Source: an uncultured Alphaproteobacteria bacterium (lineage in GTDB: Bacteria; Pseudomonadota; Alphaproteobacteria; Caulobacterales; Parvularculaceae). Taken from it: DNA of 19,727 nt. The stretch's first letter is position 1. Every line of letters starts with the position of its first letter. Of the stretch, positions 1-7,377 are shown piece by piece. A program made the translations under genes and the position numbers. The stretch covers positions 1 through 19,727 of the forward strand of contig CALKYG010000466.1 of NCBI GenBank assembly GCA_938003575.1, in the 5' to 3' direction. The notes under the pieces are model-generated. The model was given only the letters and a program-made list of their open reading frames with translations, did not search any database and was not told the DNA's origin.

Positions 1-781
1 ATCCGGCGAAATCGGCTTCGGCGAGAACGCCAGGCGGGCATTCAGGGTGGGCGAGCACGATGACGCCGGGGTTCGCCTCGCGCATCTCCCGGATGTCTTC
101 GGCGGTGAATCGCTCGTGCACTTCGCACGACCCGGCCCAGGTGACGATCTTGATGTCGGTCATCGCTGCGACGTTTTTTGCAAGATACCGGTCGGGGATC
201 AAAATGACCGTGTCGGATTTCCATTCCTGCGCCGCCCATTCGACGATCTCGACCGCGTTCGACGAGGTGCAGCAGATATCAGTCTCGGCTTTGACATCCG
301 CTGAGGTGTTCACATAGGTGACGACGGGCGCGCCCGGATATTTCTGTTTCAGCAAGCGAACGTCCTCGCCCGTCAACGATGAGGCGAGGGAGCAGCCCGC
401 CTCCATGTCGGGGATGAGGACCGTTTTGTCCGGACACAGAATTTTCGACGTCTCGGCCATGAAGTGAACGCCCGCCTGCACGATCACGTCGGCGTCTGTC
501 TCCGCGGCTGTCTTGGCCAGCTGCAAACTGTCGCCGGCGAAATCCCCGACGCCGAAATAGATCTCCGGCGTCATGTAATTGTGGGCGAGTATGACCGCGT
601 TCTTCTGTTTCTTGAGGTCGTTGATCGCCGCGACATAGGGCGCATGGAGGCGCCACTCAGCAGGCGTAATCAGCTTTTTGACTTTCGCATAGAGATGGTC
701 GGTTTTCGCCGCGACATCGTCGGTGAAGGGAAGCCCTGCGGCCTTCGGCGGGCGCGTCGTTTCAAGATCGAGAACAGTCAT
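1..781 (-). CDS. nadA: Quinolinate synthase NadA (partial, 3' end off the left edge)
   Basis: NadA condenses iminoaspartate with dihydroxyacetone phosphate to quinolinate, the precursor of the NAD ring, using a [4Fe-4S] cluster in the cytoplasm. About 260 residues are visible and the frame stays open to base 1. Visible family motifs are ILAHNYM (residues 64-70), ILCPDKT with Cys116, DICCTSSNA (Cys170/171) and AHPECPPG near residues 244-251. Two of the three cluster-ligand cysteines are therefore present, and the third should lie beyond the edge. The family is usually about 330-370 residues, so roughly a quarter is missing. The ATG at 781-779 is preceded by GGGAG about 6 nt upstream. The upstream region carries a large inverted repeat and a candidate promoter, described separately. 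In alphaproteobacteria nadB and nadC often follow, which would place them off the left edge (inference). Confidence 0.96.
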   Translation of the reverse strand, partial: MTVLDLETTRPPKAAGLPFTDDVAAKTDHLYAKVKKLITPAEWRLHAPYVAAINDLKKQKNAVILAHNYMTPEIYFGVGDFAGDSLQLAKTAAETDADVIVQAGVHFMAETSKILCPDKTVLIPDMEAGCSLASSLTGEDVRLLKQKYPGAPVVTYVNTSADVKAETDICCTSSNAVEIVEWAAQEWKSDTVILIPDRYLAKNVAAMTDIKIVTWAGSCEVHERFTAEDIREMREANPGVIVLAHPECPPGVLAEADFAG

Positions 782-794
782 TCTTGTCTCCCAA

Positions 795-835
795 TCCATC
801 CTATATATGCTCGACATGAGCATATATAGGATGGA
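795..835. promoter_or_regulatory. Perfect inverted repeat, candidate NadQ operator of nadA
   Basis: The arms 795-812 and 818-835 are exact reverse complements of 18 bp, separated by 5 bp (GACAT at 813-817). The core of each arm is GAGCATATATAGG. The repeat begins 13 bp upstream of the nadA start codon and covers the expected promoter and start site. A NadQ-like regulator is encoded by the next gene upstream, and NadQ proteins are described as controlling nad genes in alphaproteobacteria. Binding by NadQ is inferred from position and symmetry only. Confidence 0.75.
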
Positions 836-850
836 AAAAATCGCCCGCAA
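823..850 (-). promoter_or_regulatory. Candidate nadA promoter
   Basis: Reading the minus strand, TTGCGG (850-845) is followed after 16 bp by TATATA (828-823). Transcription would start near 816, the centre of the inverted repeat, and leave a leader of about 35 nt with a good ribosome binding site. A regulator bound to the repeat would then block initiation. The -35 match is weak (three of six), so a second TATATA at 807-802 is an alternative -10. Confidence 0.4.
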
Positions 851-857
851 TGGGCGA
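835..857 (-). terminator. Intrinsic terminator between nadQ and nadA
   Basis: On the minus strand TCGCCC (857-852) pairs with GGGCGA (846-841) around a 5-nt loop, followed at once by six T (840-835). It would end transcription from the nadQ operon just before the nadA control region. Confidence 0.7.
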
Positions 858-1179
858 CGGCCTGACCCTGAACCCGGGGGCCGGGAGCGGTCAACTGATT
901 TTCCTGATCAGGGGCTCGCCAGTGCGCGACCATTCCGACCGCATGCGGGCGAAGTGCGACAATTTGCGCTGAGACGGCGGCGGCCAAAGAAGGACGCGCA
1001 CTTAAAGCGCCGGAAGGCGGCTCGGATTTCGACCGTTCCCGTTGCGGCCGGCGTGACGTCAAACCGGTCGCAGCACGCCGCCGGCGAGCGGGCGTTTCTT
1101 CCCGTTACGGACGATCGTCCGGTTCACAGGCCTATCTGAGCAATCATTTTCGTTGGCGGACGAGGGATGCTTTTAGCCG
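858..1179. other. 322-bp gap between nadQ and the terminator, no gene seen
   Basis: No reading frame here resembles a protein, and the long frames crossing it have low-complexity, arginine-rich shadow translations. It contains a perfect 14-bp palindrome, CGGACGATCGTCCG at 1108-1121, and a 10-bp palindrome CCGCATGCGG. It is probably the 3' untranslated region of the nadQ operon plus spacer. A small RNA cannot be excluded. Confidence 0.4.
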
Positions 1180-2199
1180 TCAAGCAGGGCCCGGCCCGAC
1201 CTTCATACGCGGAATGGCGAGTCCCCGGGCGGCGCCGTCGGCGCGGATCGTTGCTGAGGCGCGAAAGAGGGCGGCCGGCCGGCCGCTCGATTGCTGTATG
1301 GCGGCGCCGGTCTTCTCAACAAGCCCGCCCTGTTCGACGCTGCGCCGGAAATTCTGCTTGTGAAGCTCAAAGCCGACGATTGCCTCAACCGTCCTTTGCA
1401 GGGCCAGCAATGTGAACTCCGACGGCATCAGTTCGAATATGACCGGGCGGTATTTGAGCTTGCCGCGCAGGCGTCCGATGGCGGTCGCAAGAATGCGCCG
1501 ATGGTCCGACGTCATCGGAAGTCCCGTCGCTCTCGCGACAGAGCGCGGGGTTTTCGATTCCGGCAGGCCCGCCGCCGCCCGGTCGCGCCACGCCTCCTCG
1601 ACGAGGCCGCCTTCGTACATCAGTTCGTAGCGTTCAAGCGCGCGCTCTTCTTCCCAGCCGCTTTCGCCAAGGCCGAACGCAATGGCTATGCGTTGCCTTC
1701 TTTCGGCGCATAGCGCATCGCCGCCGGCGCGTTCCGCCCAGCCGGAAAGCGCGGGAAGCACGACATCCCTCAAAAGGCCGGGTTCGCCGCGCCGCCAGTC
1801 CTCCCAGGGAAAAAAATCATACCAGGACCGCCATTGCGCATCTCTCGCGGCGACTTTCGCCGGCTCCGACGACAGCGCGAGGTAACCGACCGAGATTACG
1901 CGCGCCGAGGCGTCGCCGCTCGCCATGACGGCCGCCGGCGCATCGCGGCCTTTGTCGCCGAACGTGTAAAGCTGCTCGACATAGCCGAGCGTCACTTTCG
2001 TCTGTTCGGCGACCCAGGTCCTGAGGCCGAGCTCGAATGTGCGATGGCTCGCCGGATCGAAAGGACCGTAAGGCAGGCCAAGGCCGTCAGCGCGCTTGAC
2101 GCAGAGCGAGTTTGGATCGTCGTTTTCAACAACCGCGAGAACGGCGTTGAGCAGGATAACGACGGGCGGCGCGGCGACGGAAGTGCGGGACCGGGACAT
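1180..2199 (-). CDS. nadQ: NadQ-type NAD-biosynthesis regulator (Nudix-like, NrtR-related)
   Basis: 339 residues. The N-terminal part resembles the Nudix-like sensor domain of NrtR proteins: HRTFELGLRTWVAEQT (52-67), GYVEQLYTFGDKGRD (72-86) and RVISVGYLAL (100-109). The catalytic Nudix box (GX5EX7REUXEEXGU) is not present, so it should bind rather than hydrolyse a nucleotide ligand. From about residue 262 a winged-helix-like segment follows (FTLLALQRTVEAIVG, then NFRRSVEQGGLVEKTG), the DNA-binding part of this family. NadQ proteins are described as regulators of nad genes in alphaproteobacteria. Here the gene sits directly upstream of nadA, with a large inverted repeat between them. It is the last gene of an apparent operon, 34 bp after the phosphatase gene. 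The start has only a weak ribosome binding site. The ligand (NAD, an NAD precursor or ADP-ribose) is not visible from sequence. Confidence 0.85.
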   Translation of the reverse strand: MSRSRTSVAAPPVVILLNAVLAVVENDDPNSLCVKRADGLGLPYGPFDPASHRTFELGLRTWVAEQTKVTLGYVEQLYTFGDKGRDAPAAVMASGDASARVISVGYLALSSEPAKVAARDAQWRSWYDFFPWEDWRRGEPGLLRDVVLPALSGWAERAGGDALCAERRQRIAIAFGLGESGWEEERALERYELMYEGGLVEEAWRDRAAAGLPESKTPRSVARATGLPMTSDHRRILATAIGRLRGKLKYRPVIFELMPSEFTLLALQRTVEAIVGFELHKQNFRRSVEQGGLVEKTGAAIQQSSGRPAALFRASATIRADGAARGLAIPRMKVGPGPA

Positions 2200-2233
2200 T
2201 GCCGGCGATCTATAACCGCGCCCGCAGGAAAAA

Positions 2234-2740
2234 TCAGGCCGACAGCCTCACCAAGGCCGCCGGCGCCGAGATCGCGGCGCAGGGCGGGCAAAGATCGTCG
2301 ATCGCATCGGTCATCCGTCCGTCGCGCCCGAGGAGCTTGTCCGCATAGTTGACGAGCAGAGGGCAGGGGTCGGCGTGCGGCGCGACGCTTCTCAAGCGCG
2401 CTATCAATTCCGATTCCGGGGTCGACGGCTCTTTGATGCACATGATGATGAATGCCGCCGCCGTCGACCGCGACACGCCGCGATTGCAGTGGATCAGGAT
2501 ATCGCCCTTTCCGTCCCATGCATTGGCGAAGTCGATGATTTCCTTGGCCCGGGCGCTGGCTGCGCGGCTTATGCTTTCAGCGCAGCTCTCTCGATCGACG
2601 TAAAGGAGCAGTCTCATTGACGGATCGAGACCCTCGAAAGCCGGCGCCGTCTCCTCTTCCGAGAGGAGCGAAATGACCCTTTTGGGCTGGTGTTTGCGGT
2701 AGGCTTCCGCAGCCCCGGCGAGAGAGGAAACGATCAACAT
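2234..2740 (-). CDS. Tyrosine-phosphatase-like protein (HCX5RS type)
   Basis: 168 residues from the ATG at 2740. The in-frame TTG at 2746 would add two residues. The P-loop HCNRGVSRS (84-92) gives Cys85 as nucleophile and Arg91 as phosphate-binding residue, as in dual-specificity and tyrosine phosphatases. The N-terminus MLIVSSLAGAAEAYRKHQP and the segment RVISLLSEEE match a group of small predicted phosphatases common in alphaproteobacteria. No signal peptide or membrane segment is seen, so it should be cytoplasmic. It lies 74 bp after the HD phosphohydrolase gene and 34 bp before nadQ on the same strand, which suggests one transcript. The true substrate is unknown. A small phosphometabolite is as possible as a phosphoprotein. 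Confidence 0.82.
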   Translation of the reverse strand: MLIVSSLAGAAEAYRKHQPKRVISLLSEEETAPAFEGLDPSMRLLLYVDRESCAESISRAASARAKEIIDFANAWDGKGDILIHCNRGVSRSTAAAFIIMCIKEPSTPESELIARLRSVAPHADPCPLLVNYADKLLGRDGRMTDAIDDLCPPCAAISAPAALVRLSA

Positions 2741-2814
2741 GGCCAAGATAATGGATGCTTATCCGGGCCGAATGAAGAATGCTACGGTCACAGGCGGTTG
2801 AAGTCGCGCAGAGT

Positions 2815-3447
2815 TTACCTGCTGCGTCCGGCGTCGAAATCGGCGAGAAGCGTCGCAAACCGCGCCACAAAGCGTTTTTGCACCGTTTCGGTCGGCTCGA
2901 TGACGATCCTTGTGGCCGGAACGCCGATTGGCGGGCCGAAGAGCTCGGTCGCCTCCTTCGCGTCGAAGCCGGCGAGCTGGGTCGCCTCGAAAAAAGCGCT
3001 CGCCCGGTCAGCCTGCTTGATTGCTTTTTCGATTGCGTGAGGCAGGTCGGCGGGGAGGCCGAATCGCAAATGGATCGCGCGCTGCAATCGCCTCTCGATC
3101 GATTTGTAGGTTTCACCGAGCGCCGATTTGAACGGACTGATCATATCGCCGATCACGAATTCCGGTCCGTCATGGACAAGGGCCGCCAGACGCCACTTGA
3201 CCGGCCATTCAGGGCGCAACGTCATGCAGAATTCTTCGACAAGAAGGGAGTGCTGCGCGACCGTGAACGGAAGCGGCCCGCTCGTCTGGCCGTTCCATCG
3301 CGCCACCCGCGCAAGGCCGTGAGCGATATCCTCGATCTCAATATCCACGGGCGACGGGTCGAGGAGGTCGAGGCGCCGGCCCGACAGCATTCGCTGCCAG
3401 GCCCGCGGCGGCGATTTTCTGACGGTCTTGACGGTTGGCTTCTTCAC
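2815..3447 (-). CDS. HD-domain phosphohydrolase, YfbR/5'-nucleotidase-like
   Basis: 210 residues, starting with GTG at 3447. The segment AWQRMLSGRRLDLLDPSP (16-33), IEIEDIAHGLARVARWNG (36-53) and the HD pattern are typical of YfbR-like hydrolases. Candidate metal ligands are His66 (AQHSLLV), His92-Asp93 (VHDGPEFVIGDM) and Asp147 (KQADRA). E. coli YfbR removes the 5' phosphate from deoxynucleoside monophosphates. The substrate of this alphaproteobacterial branch is not established, so the reaction is only inferred. The usual HDAxE is HDGPE here, with the metal-binding pair kept. It is the first gene of the minus-strand unit leading into the phosphatase and nadQ. Upstream lies the decayed AraC/DUF4440 segment. 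No clear ribosome binding site precedes the GTG. Confidence 0.85.
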   Translation of the reverse strand: MKKPTVKTVRKSPPRAWQRMLSGRRLDLLDPSPVDIEIEDIAHGLARVARWNGQTSGPLPFTVAQHSLLVEEFCMTLRPEWPVKWRLAALVHDGPEFVIGDMISPFKSALGETYKSIERRLQRAIHLRFGLPADLPHAIEKAIKQADRASAFFEATQLAGFDAKEATELFGPPIGVPATRIVIEPTETVQKRFVARFATLLADFDAGRSR

Positions 3448-3560
3448 GGCGGCGCCCGCTTTCGATCAGGACCGGGGCCGTATCCCAGCGCCGTGCGCCG
3501 GGCAAGCGCGGACTATTCAGCGCTCTCTGGCGGCAGCGCCAGCGACGCCTGGCCGAAGGC

Positions 3561-3752
3561 CTAGCGCCAGCCGTTCCTGGTGCGCATATAGGTGTCGCTC
3601 AACCACTGGCGCTTGTCTGTCAGCGAGTCGCCGCGCGCCGCCTTGATGTGAAGGCGGGCGGTGACGATTGCGGCGTCCTTCCCGTAAAGGCGCACTGTCC
3701 GCGTCTCCTGGTCTTCGGCCTGGCGCTCGTAGCAGCATGCGGCGCGGCGCTT
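3561..3752 (-). pseudogene. C-terminal fragment of a DUF4440/SnoaL-like protein
   Basis: Read on the minus strand in the frame ending at the TAG 3563-3561, about 60 codons give a recognisable NTF2-like C-terminus: RTVRLYGKDAAIVTARLHIK followed by DKRQWLSDTYMRTRNGWR. DUF4440 and SnoaL-like proteins end with this alternation of beta strands and a Trp-containing last strand. There is no start codon or N-terminal half: a TGA lies just upstream in frame and the preceding bases belong to an AraC helix-turn-helix in another frame. It appears to be the remnant left by a deletion that joined two neighbouring genes. No function is expected. Confidence 0.6.
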
Positions 3753-4252
3753 TCAATCGTTGTTGAAGCCGGTAACGATGCGGCGGCTCGCCGACGAGTT
3801 CGTCGAAAAGTCTCGCGAAATGGAACATGCTTAGTCCCACCTCTCTGGCGAGATCAGAAGCGGTGAGGTTTTCCTCAAGTTCCTCGCTGAGGCGTTAATC
3901 GAATACGATTGTCGCCAGGCAGGACTGACCGGCTGGACCGGCTCCAGCTTTCCGACGGATCGAAGCGATCCGCGTCCGCTGAAAGATAGGTGAGCGAAAG
4001 GCACGTGTCGTTGAACCGGTCGCCGTCGAAACCGGCCCTGAACCTCATTCCAAGCCTGCTCAACATTACGTCGCTTTCAGAGAGGCGCCAGCCTTTTCCG
4101 TCGACCTCGAGATTGAAATCGCCCTCTTCGACAACGTTGGCCATGAAGGCCGAAGCGACCTCTTCATACGGCTGGTCCACATGCTCGGCCGGGTGGCGCA
4201 AGCGATGAACGCTGATCTCGGCTGTTCTGAGGAGCGGAATGTTCTGCGCCAT
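3745..4252 (-). pseudogene. Decayed AraC-family transcriptional regulator
   Basis: The piece from the ATG at 4252 (125 codons to 3875) matches the N-terminal cupin-like sensor of short AraC regulators, with VDQPYEEVASAFMANVVEEG and FNDTCLSLTYLSADAD. The first helix-turn-helix of an AraC DNA-binding domain follows in a different frame: ENLTASDLAREVGLSMFHFA and RLFDELVGEPPHRY, at about 3880-3760. A TAA interrupts that frame near 3896. The linker expected between sensor and DNA-binding domain (about 100 residues) is missing, and so is the second helix-turn-helix. At least two deletions or frameshifts are therefore needed. The sensor piece could still be translated, but it would lack DNA binding. 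Loss of function is inferred from these defects. Confidence 0.7.
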
Positions 4253-4443
4253 GGCCCTAAACCGTCTTGATCTCCAGTCGTTTCGCGCAATACGGCATAT
4301 CGCGCCGCCCTTAAAGCGACGGATCGGGCCGGGCTTGCGACGGGCCGACTTGAATAACCAGCGGCTGCGCGCGATCTTCTGAACGACAGTGGAGCGCGTT
4401 CAAGACTCCGGATTGACAGCCAAAAACAGCAAGGGGCGAACCC

Positions 4444-4833
4444 ATGACCAATCAAGAAATCGAGTATCAGGCGGAACGCCGCGGCGGCGGAATGGCCTGG
4501 CTTTACATGCCGATCGTTCTCATTCTCTTCCTCGGCGCCGCCTTGTCGGTCGCCGCTTATAATTTCTCTGAGACTGACCTGACCGTCGCCGAGTCGATCG
4601 CCGCCGGATTCGGCGGCCTTGCCGGAATCATCCTTGGGCTTTTCGGCGCCGCGATCGGAATCGTCGTTGGGCTTATCGGCGCCCTTATCGGTCTTGTCGC
4701 CGCCGGCGGCGCGGTGGCGATGACGCTCTTCATCGTCGGTTCGCCGATCATTGCGCTGGTTCTCATCGCGCTGCTCTGGCGCCGTTCGAAGCAGGCTCCG
4801 TGTCCGGATCCGGGCGCGCATCCCGCCGCCTGA
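4444..4833 (+). CDS. Small glycine-rich membrane protein, unknown function
   Basis: 129 residues with a good ribosome binding site (AAGGGG 8 nt before the ATG). I do not recognise the family. The N-terminus (MTNQEIEYQAERRGGG) is hydrophilic. Hydrophobic segments lie at about residues 17-40 and then almost without a break from 50 to 112. The long segment is rich in spaced glycines (GGLAGIILGLFGAAIGIVVG and onward), a glycine-zipper pattern that favours tight helix packing or oligomers. It ends WRRSKQAP with a short Pro/Ala tail. Three or four membrane passes are likely. It stands alone between the AraC remnant and the histidine kinase gene, and a strong hairpin follows. Clean start signals and even codon use support a real gene. 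Confidence 0.75.
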   Translation: MTNQEIEYQAERRGGGMAWLYMPIVLILFLGAALSVAAYNFSETDLTVAESIAAGFGGLAGIILGLFGAAIGIVVGLIGALIGLVAAGGAVAMTLFIVGSPIIALVLIALLWRRSKQAPCPDPGAHPAA

Positions 4834-4856
4834 GAGCGATGGAATTCTGGACAGCA

Positions 4857-4885
4857 GGCGCCGGCCGAAAGGCCGGCGCTATTCA
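4857..4885 (+). terminator. Hairpin with GAAA tetraloop after the small membrane protein
   Basis: GCGCCGGCC (4858-4866) pairs perfectly with GGCCGGCGC (4871-4879) around GAAA, extended by a G-U pair. Only a short, imperfect T-rich tail (TATTCACTTGT) follows. It probably terminates or stabilises the 3' end of the upstream mRNA. A second weaker hairpin (GCCGGC repeats) lies at 4913-4927. Confidence 0.55.
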
Positions 4886-5120
4886 CTTGTGCGAAACGGC
4901 GCAACGCGGCCTGCCGGCGGAGCCGGCCGCAAAGGTCTCCATCCGCTGATCGTATCGATGCGGGATCGCTCTGCGTTGCCTCACCGCCCCGTTTGTTTGG
5001 TTTCGAAATGGTTTACGCGGCGCCGTGCGATCGCCGGCCGTCGACATGGGCAACGCCGAATTAAGAAAGGCCCAATAGCTTTTCGTCCTGACGCCGGAGG
5101 GGCGGCGGGAGCGAGGGCGA

Positions 5121-7373
5121 ATGATATCACTGCATCAAGCCGATCCGGCGCAGACGTCGCCGGCTGCCGCGCCTGTAAAGGCGGATGACGACGCCGCCTC
5201 GGCCGCGCTGAAAACCGTCTTGTCGACGCAGGCGGCCCGCTATCTTCATATCAGCGTCTGGGGGCTGTTGCTCACGACAGTTGCGAGGCCCGAAATCGCG
5301 CTCGTCTGGTACGTCCTGACGATGATCGCCGGTTTTGGCCGTTCGATGGTCGAAAGACGGATGCGCGCTGATCCGAGCGCTTCGTTCTCGAGCCGCAGCT
5401 ATGCGATTGTCGGCATGACGGCGTGCGGTTTCTGGGCGGCGGCGCCGATCATCGCGTGGCACGCCGGGCACGCAATGGGGCCGGCGCTCGCGCTCGCCTA
5501 TATTTTCGGCGGCTATATGCTGGCGACGGCGCAATTGAGATCGACCCCGTCGAACGCCGTCATCGTGACGTCTCCTTATGGGGCCGCATTCATCTATCTC
5601 CTTGTGCAGAGCTTCGGCGGGCCCATGTTCGCGCCGATGATCGCGGCGTTTCCCGTTCTTGTCTCGACTGTCGGCTATGTTCTCATTTTCGGCTATTTGT
5701 CCCAGGCGGAAGTGCAGAAGATGAATGCGGAGCGCTCCGCGCTCATAGCGCAGCTGCAGGAAGCGAGAATCGCGGCTGAAAAAGCCTCGCAGGCGAAGTC
5801 GATGTTCCTCGCAAATATGAGCCATGAAATCCGCACGCCTATGAACGGCGTGCTTGGCATGGCCGAACTCCTTTCCCAGACCAGCCTCGATGCGCGCCAG
5901 AGGCTGTATGCGGAGACGATTCACAAATCCGGCGCAGCGTTGCTGACGATCATCAACGACATTCTCGACTTTTCAAAGATAGAGGCGGGGCGCCTCGAAC
6001 TTGACGAGGCGCCTTTCGATCTCCGCACGGCGATCGAAGACGTCGTTGCGCTGGTCGCGCCGCGAGCCCACGAGAAGCAGGTTGAAGTCGTCCTCCGTTA
6101 TCAGCCGTCATTGCCGACTGCGCTCTTCGGCGACGGCGGCCGCATCCGGCAGATCATTACAAACCTCGTCGGCAACGCCGTAAAATTCACCGAGAACGGC
6201 TATGTTCTCGTCAGCGTCACCGGCGGCGTAACCGAAGGCGCCGCCAATTTGCGCATTGAGGTTTCCGACACCGGCATCGGCATCGCGCCCGACAAGCTCG
6301 CCAAGATTTTCGATTCGTTCGCACAGGCGGATTCGTCCACGACCCGCCGGTTCGGCGGCACCGGTCTTGGACTTTCGATCTCCAAGCGTCTCGTTGAAGC
6401 GATGAACGGCCGGCTGGGCGTCGCGTCCGCGGTCGGCGACGGCTCCAATTTCTGGTTTGACCTTTCACTGCCGATCGCCGAGTCCGCCCAAAGCAGGACG
6501 GACTCGCTGGTGATTGCGCATAACCGGCGGGTGCTGATCGTCGATGACGTCGAGGTCAACCGCCAGATCGGCCTTGAACAGCTCGGCGCATGGGGATTTC
6601 GTGTAGACGCCGTCGAAACCGCAGCAGAGGCGATGAATGCGATGCTTGCTGCGAATGCCGCCGGCGACCCTTACGATCTCGCCATTCTCGATTACTTCAT
6701 GCCGGACGTCGACGGCGCGATGCTTGCGCGCAACATCCGGACATCCGCCGAAATCTCCGCGACGCCGCTCCTGATCCTGACATCGGTCGACCAGCCTGGC
6801 GACGCCCGGCGATTCCGCGAAATCGGCGTCGAGGGATATCTGGTGAAGCCCGCGCGCGCGTCGCTGCTGTTGTCGACGATCGGCCAGATCCTCTCAAGAA
6901 CCCAGCCTCTTGGAGAGGTCGCCGAACTCGATGATGAAGAACCGAAAGCGACGGAGCCCGCCGCGGCCGAACGTGTCCGCGTCCTTGTCGCCGAAGACAA
7001 CGAAGTCAATCAGCTCGTTATTCGCCACATGCTGGCGCCGCGTGACTATGAGGTGACGATCGCAGCCAACGGAGCAGAGGCGGTCGCTGAATTCTCGAAA
7101 GGCGCCTTTGACCTCGTCTTGATGGACGTCTCGATGCCGGTCATGGACGGTTATGAGGCGACGCGCAGGATCAGGGCTTTTGAAGCTGAAAAGGGCCGTG
7201 AGAAAACGCCGATTGTCTGCCTCACTGCGCATGTCATGACGCAGGATATCGAAGCGAGCATGGCCGCAGGCATGGATGATTTCCTGTCAAAGCCGATCAG
7301 TCAGGACAAGCTGTCAAAAGTGATTGCGCGCTGCCTCGCCGACGACGGCATGGCGTCAACCGCGGTCGCCTGA
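5121..7373 (+). CDS. Membrane-bound hybrid histidine kinase with two receiver domains
   Basis: 750 residues. Residues 40-205 contain about six hydrophobic helices (for example [39 protein letters not shown]), and no periplasmic sensor domain is apparent. A coiled-coil linker (about 196-228) leads to the phosphoacceptor H-box [13 protein letters not shown] with His235. The ATPase domain shows [25 protein letters not shown] and [10 protein letters not shown]. Receiver 1 (about 480-600) has [11 protein letters not shown] and phospho-acceptor Asp524 (AILDYFMPD). Receiver 2 (about 620-740) has [11 protein letters not shown], Asp669 ([13 protein letters not shown]) and a conserved lysine in LSKPIS. 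Both receivers keep the acidic pair, aspartate and lysine, so both look active. There is no Hpt domain and no adjacent response regulator. The start is preceded by a purine-rich GGGAGCGAGGGCGA. The signal sensed is unknown. Confidence 0.93.
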   Translation: MISLHQADPAQTSPAAAPVKADDDAASAALKTVLSTQAARYLHISVWGLLLTTVARPEIALVWYVLTMIAGFGRSMVERRMRADPSASFSSRSYAIVGMTACGFWAAAPIIAWHAGHAMGPALALAYIFGGYMLATAQLRSTPSNAVIVTSPYGAAFIYLLVQSFGGPMFAPMIAAFPVLVSTVGYVLIFGYLSQAEVQKMNAERSALIAQLQEARIAAEKASQAKSMFLANMSHEIRTPMNGVLGMAELLSQTSLDARQRLYAETIHKSGAALLTIINDILDFSKIEAGRLELDEAPFDLRTAIEDVVALVAPRAHEKQVEVVLRYQPSLPTALFGDGGRIRQIITNLVGNAVKFTENGYVLVSVTGGVTEGAANLRIEVSDTGIGIAPDKLAKIFDSFAQADSSTTRRFGGTGLGLSISKRLVEAMNGRLGVASAVGDGSNFWFDLSLPIAESAQSRTDSLVIAHNRRVLIVDDVEVNRQIGLEQLGAWGFRVDAVETAAEAMNAMLAANAAGDPYDLAILDYFMPDVDGAMLARNIRTSAEISATPLLILTSVDQPGDARRFREIGVEGYLVKPARASLLLSTIGQILSRTQPLGEVAELDDEEPKATEPAAAERVRVLVAEDNEVNQLVIRHMLAPRDYEVTIAANGAEAVAEFSKGAFDLVLMDVSMPVMDGYEATRRIRAFEAEKGREKTPIVCLTAHVMTQDIEASMAAGMDDFLSKPISQDKLSKVIARCLADDGMASTAVA

Positions 7374-7377
7374 TCCG

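Noticed and set aside
723..1139. Plus-strand open frame across the nadA control region
   Set aside because: It starts inside nadA on the opposite strand, crosses the operator and terminator, and its Arg/Pro-rich translation resembles no protein.
1180..2199. Active Nudix hydrolase
   Set aside because: The catalytic REUXEE signature is replaced by FELGLRTWVAEQT, and a winged-helix-like C-terminus points to a regulator.
3435..3866. Plus-strand frame of 143 codons opposite the AraC/DUF4440 remnants
   Set aside because: The minus strand carries recognisable protein pieces here, and the plus frame is a compositional shadow.
4413..4418. Consensus-like TTGACA upstream of the small membrane protein
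   Set aside because: A -10 at the right spacing would fall on the ribosome binding site (4436-4441), and no TATAAT-like sequence is there.
4066..4821. Minus-strand 251-codon frame opposite the membrane protein gene
   Set aside because: It is antisense to two supported features and its Asp/Lys/Arg-rich translation is the shadow of the glycine-rich codons.
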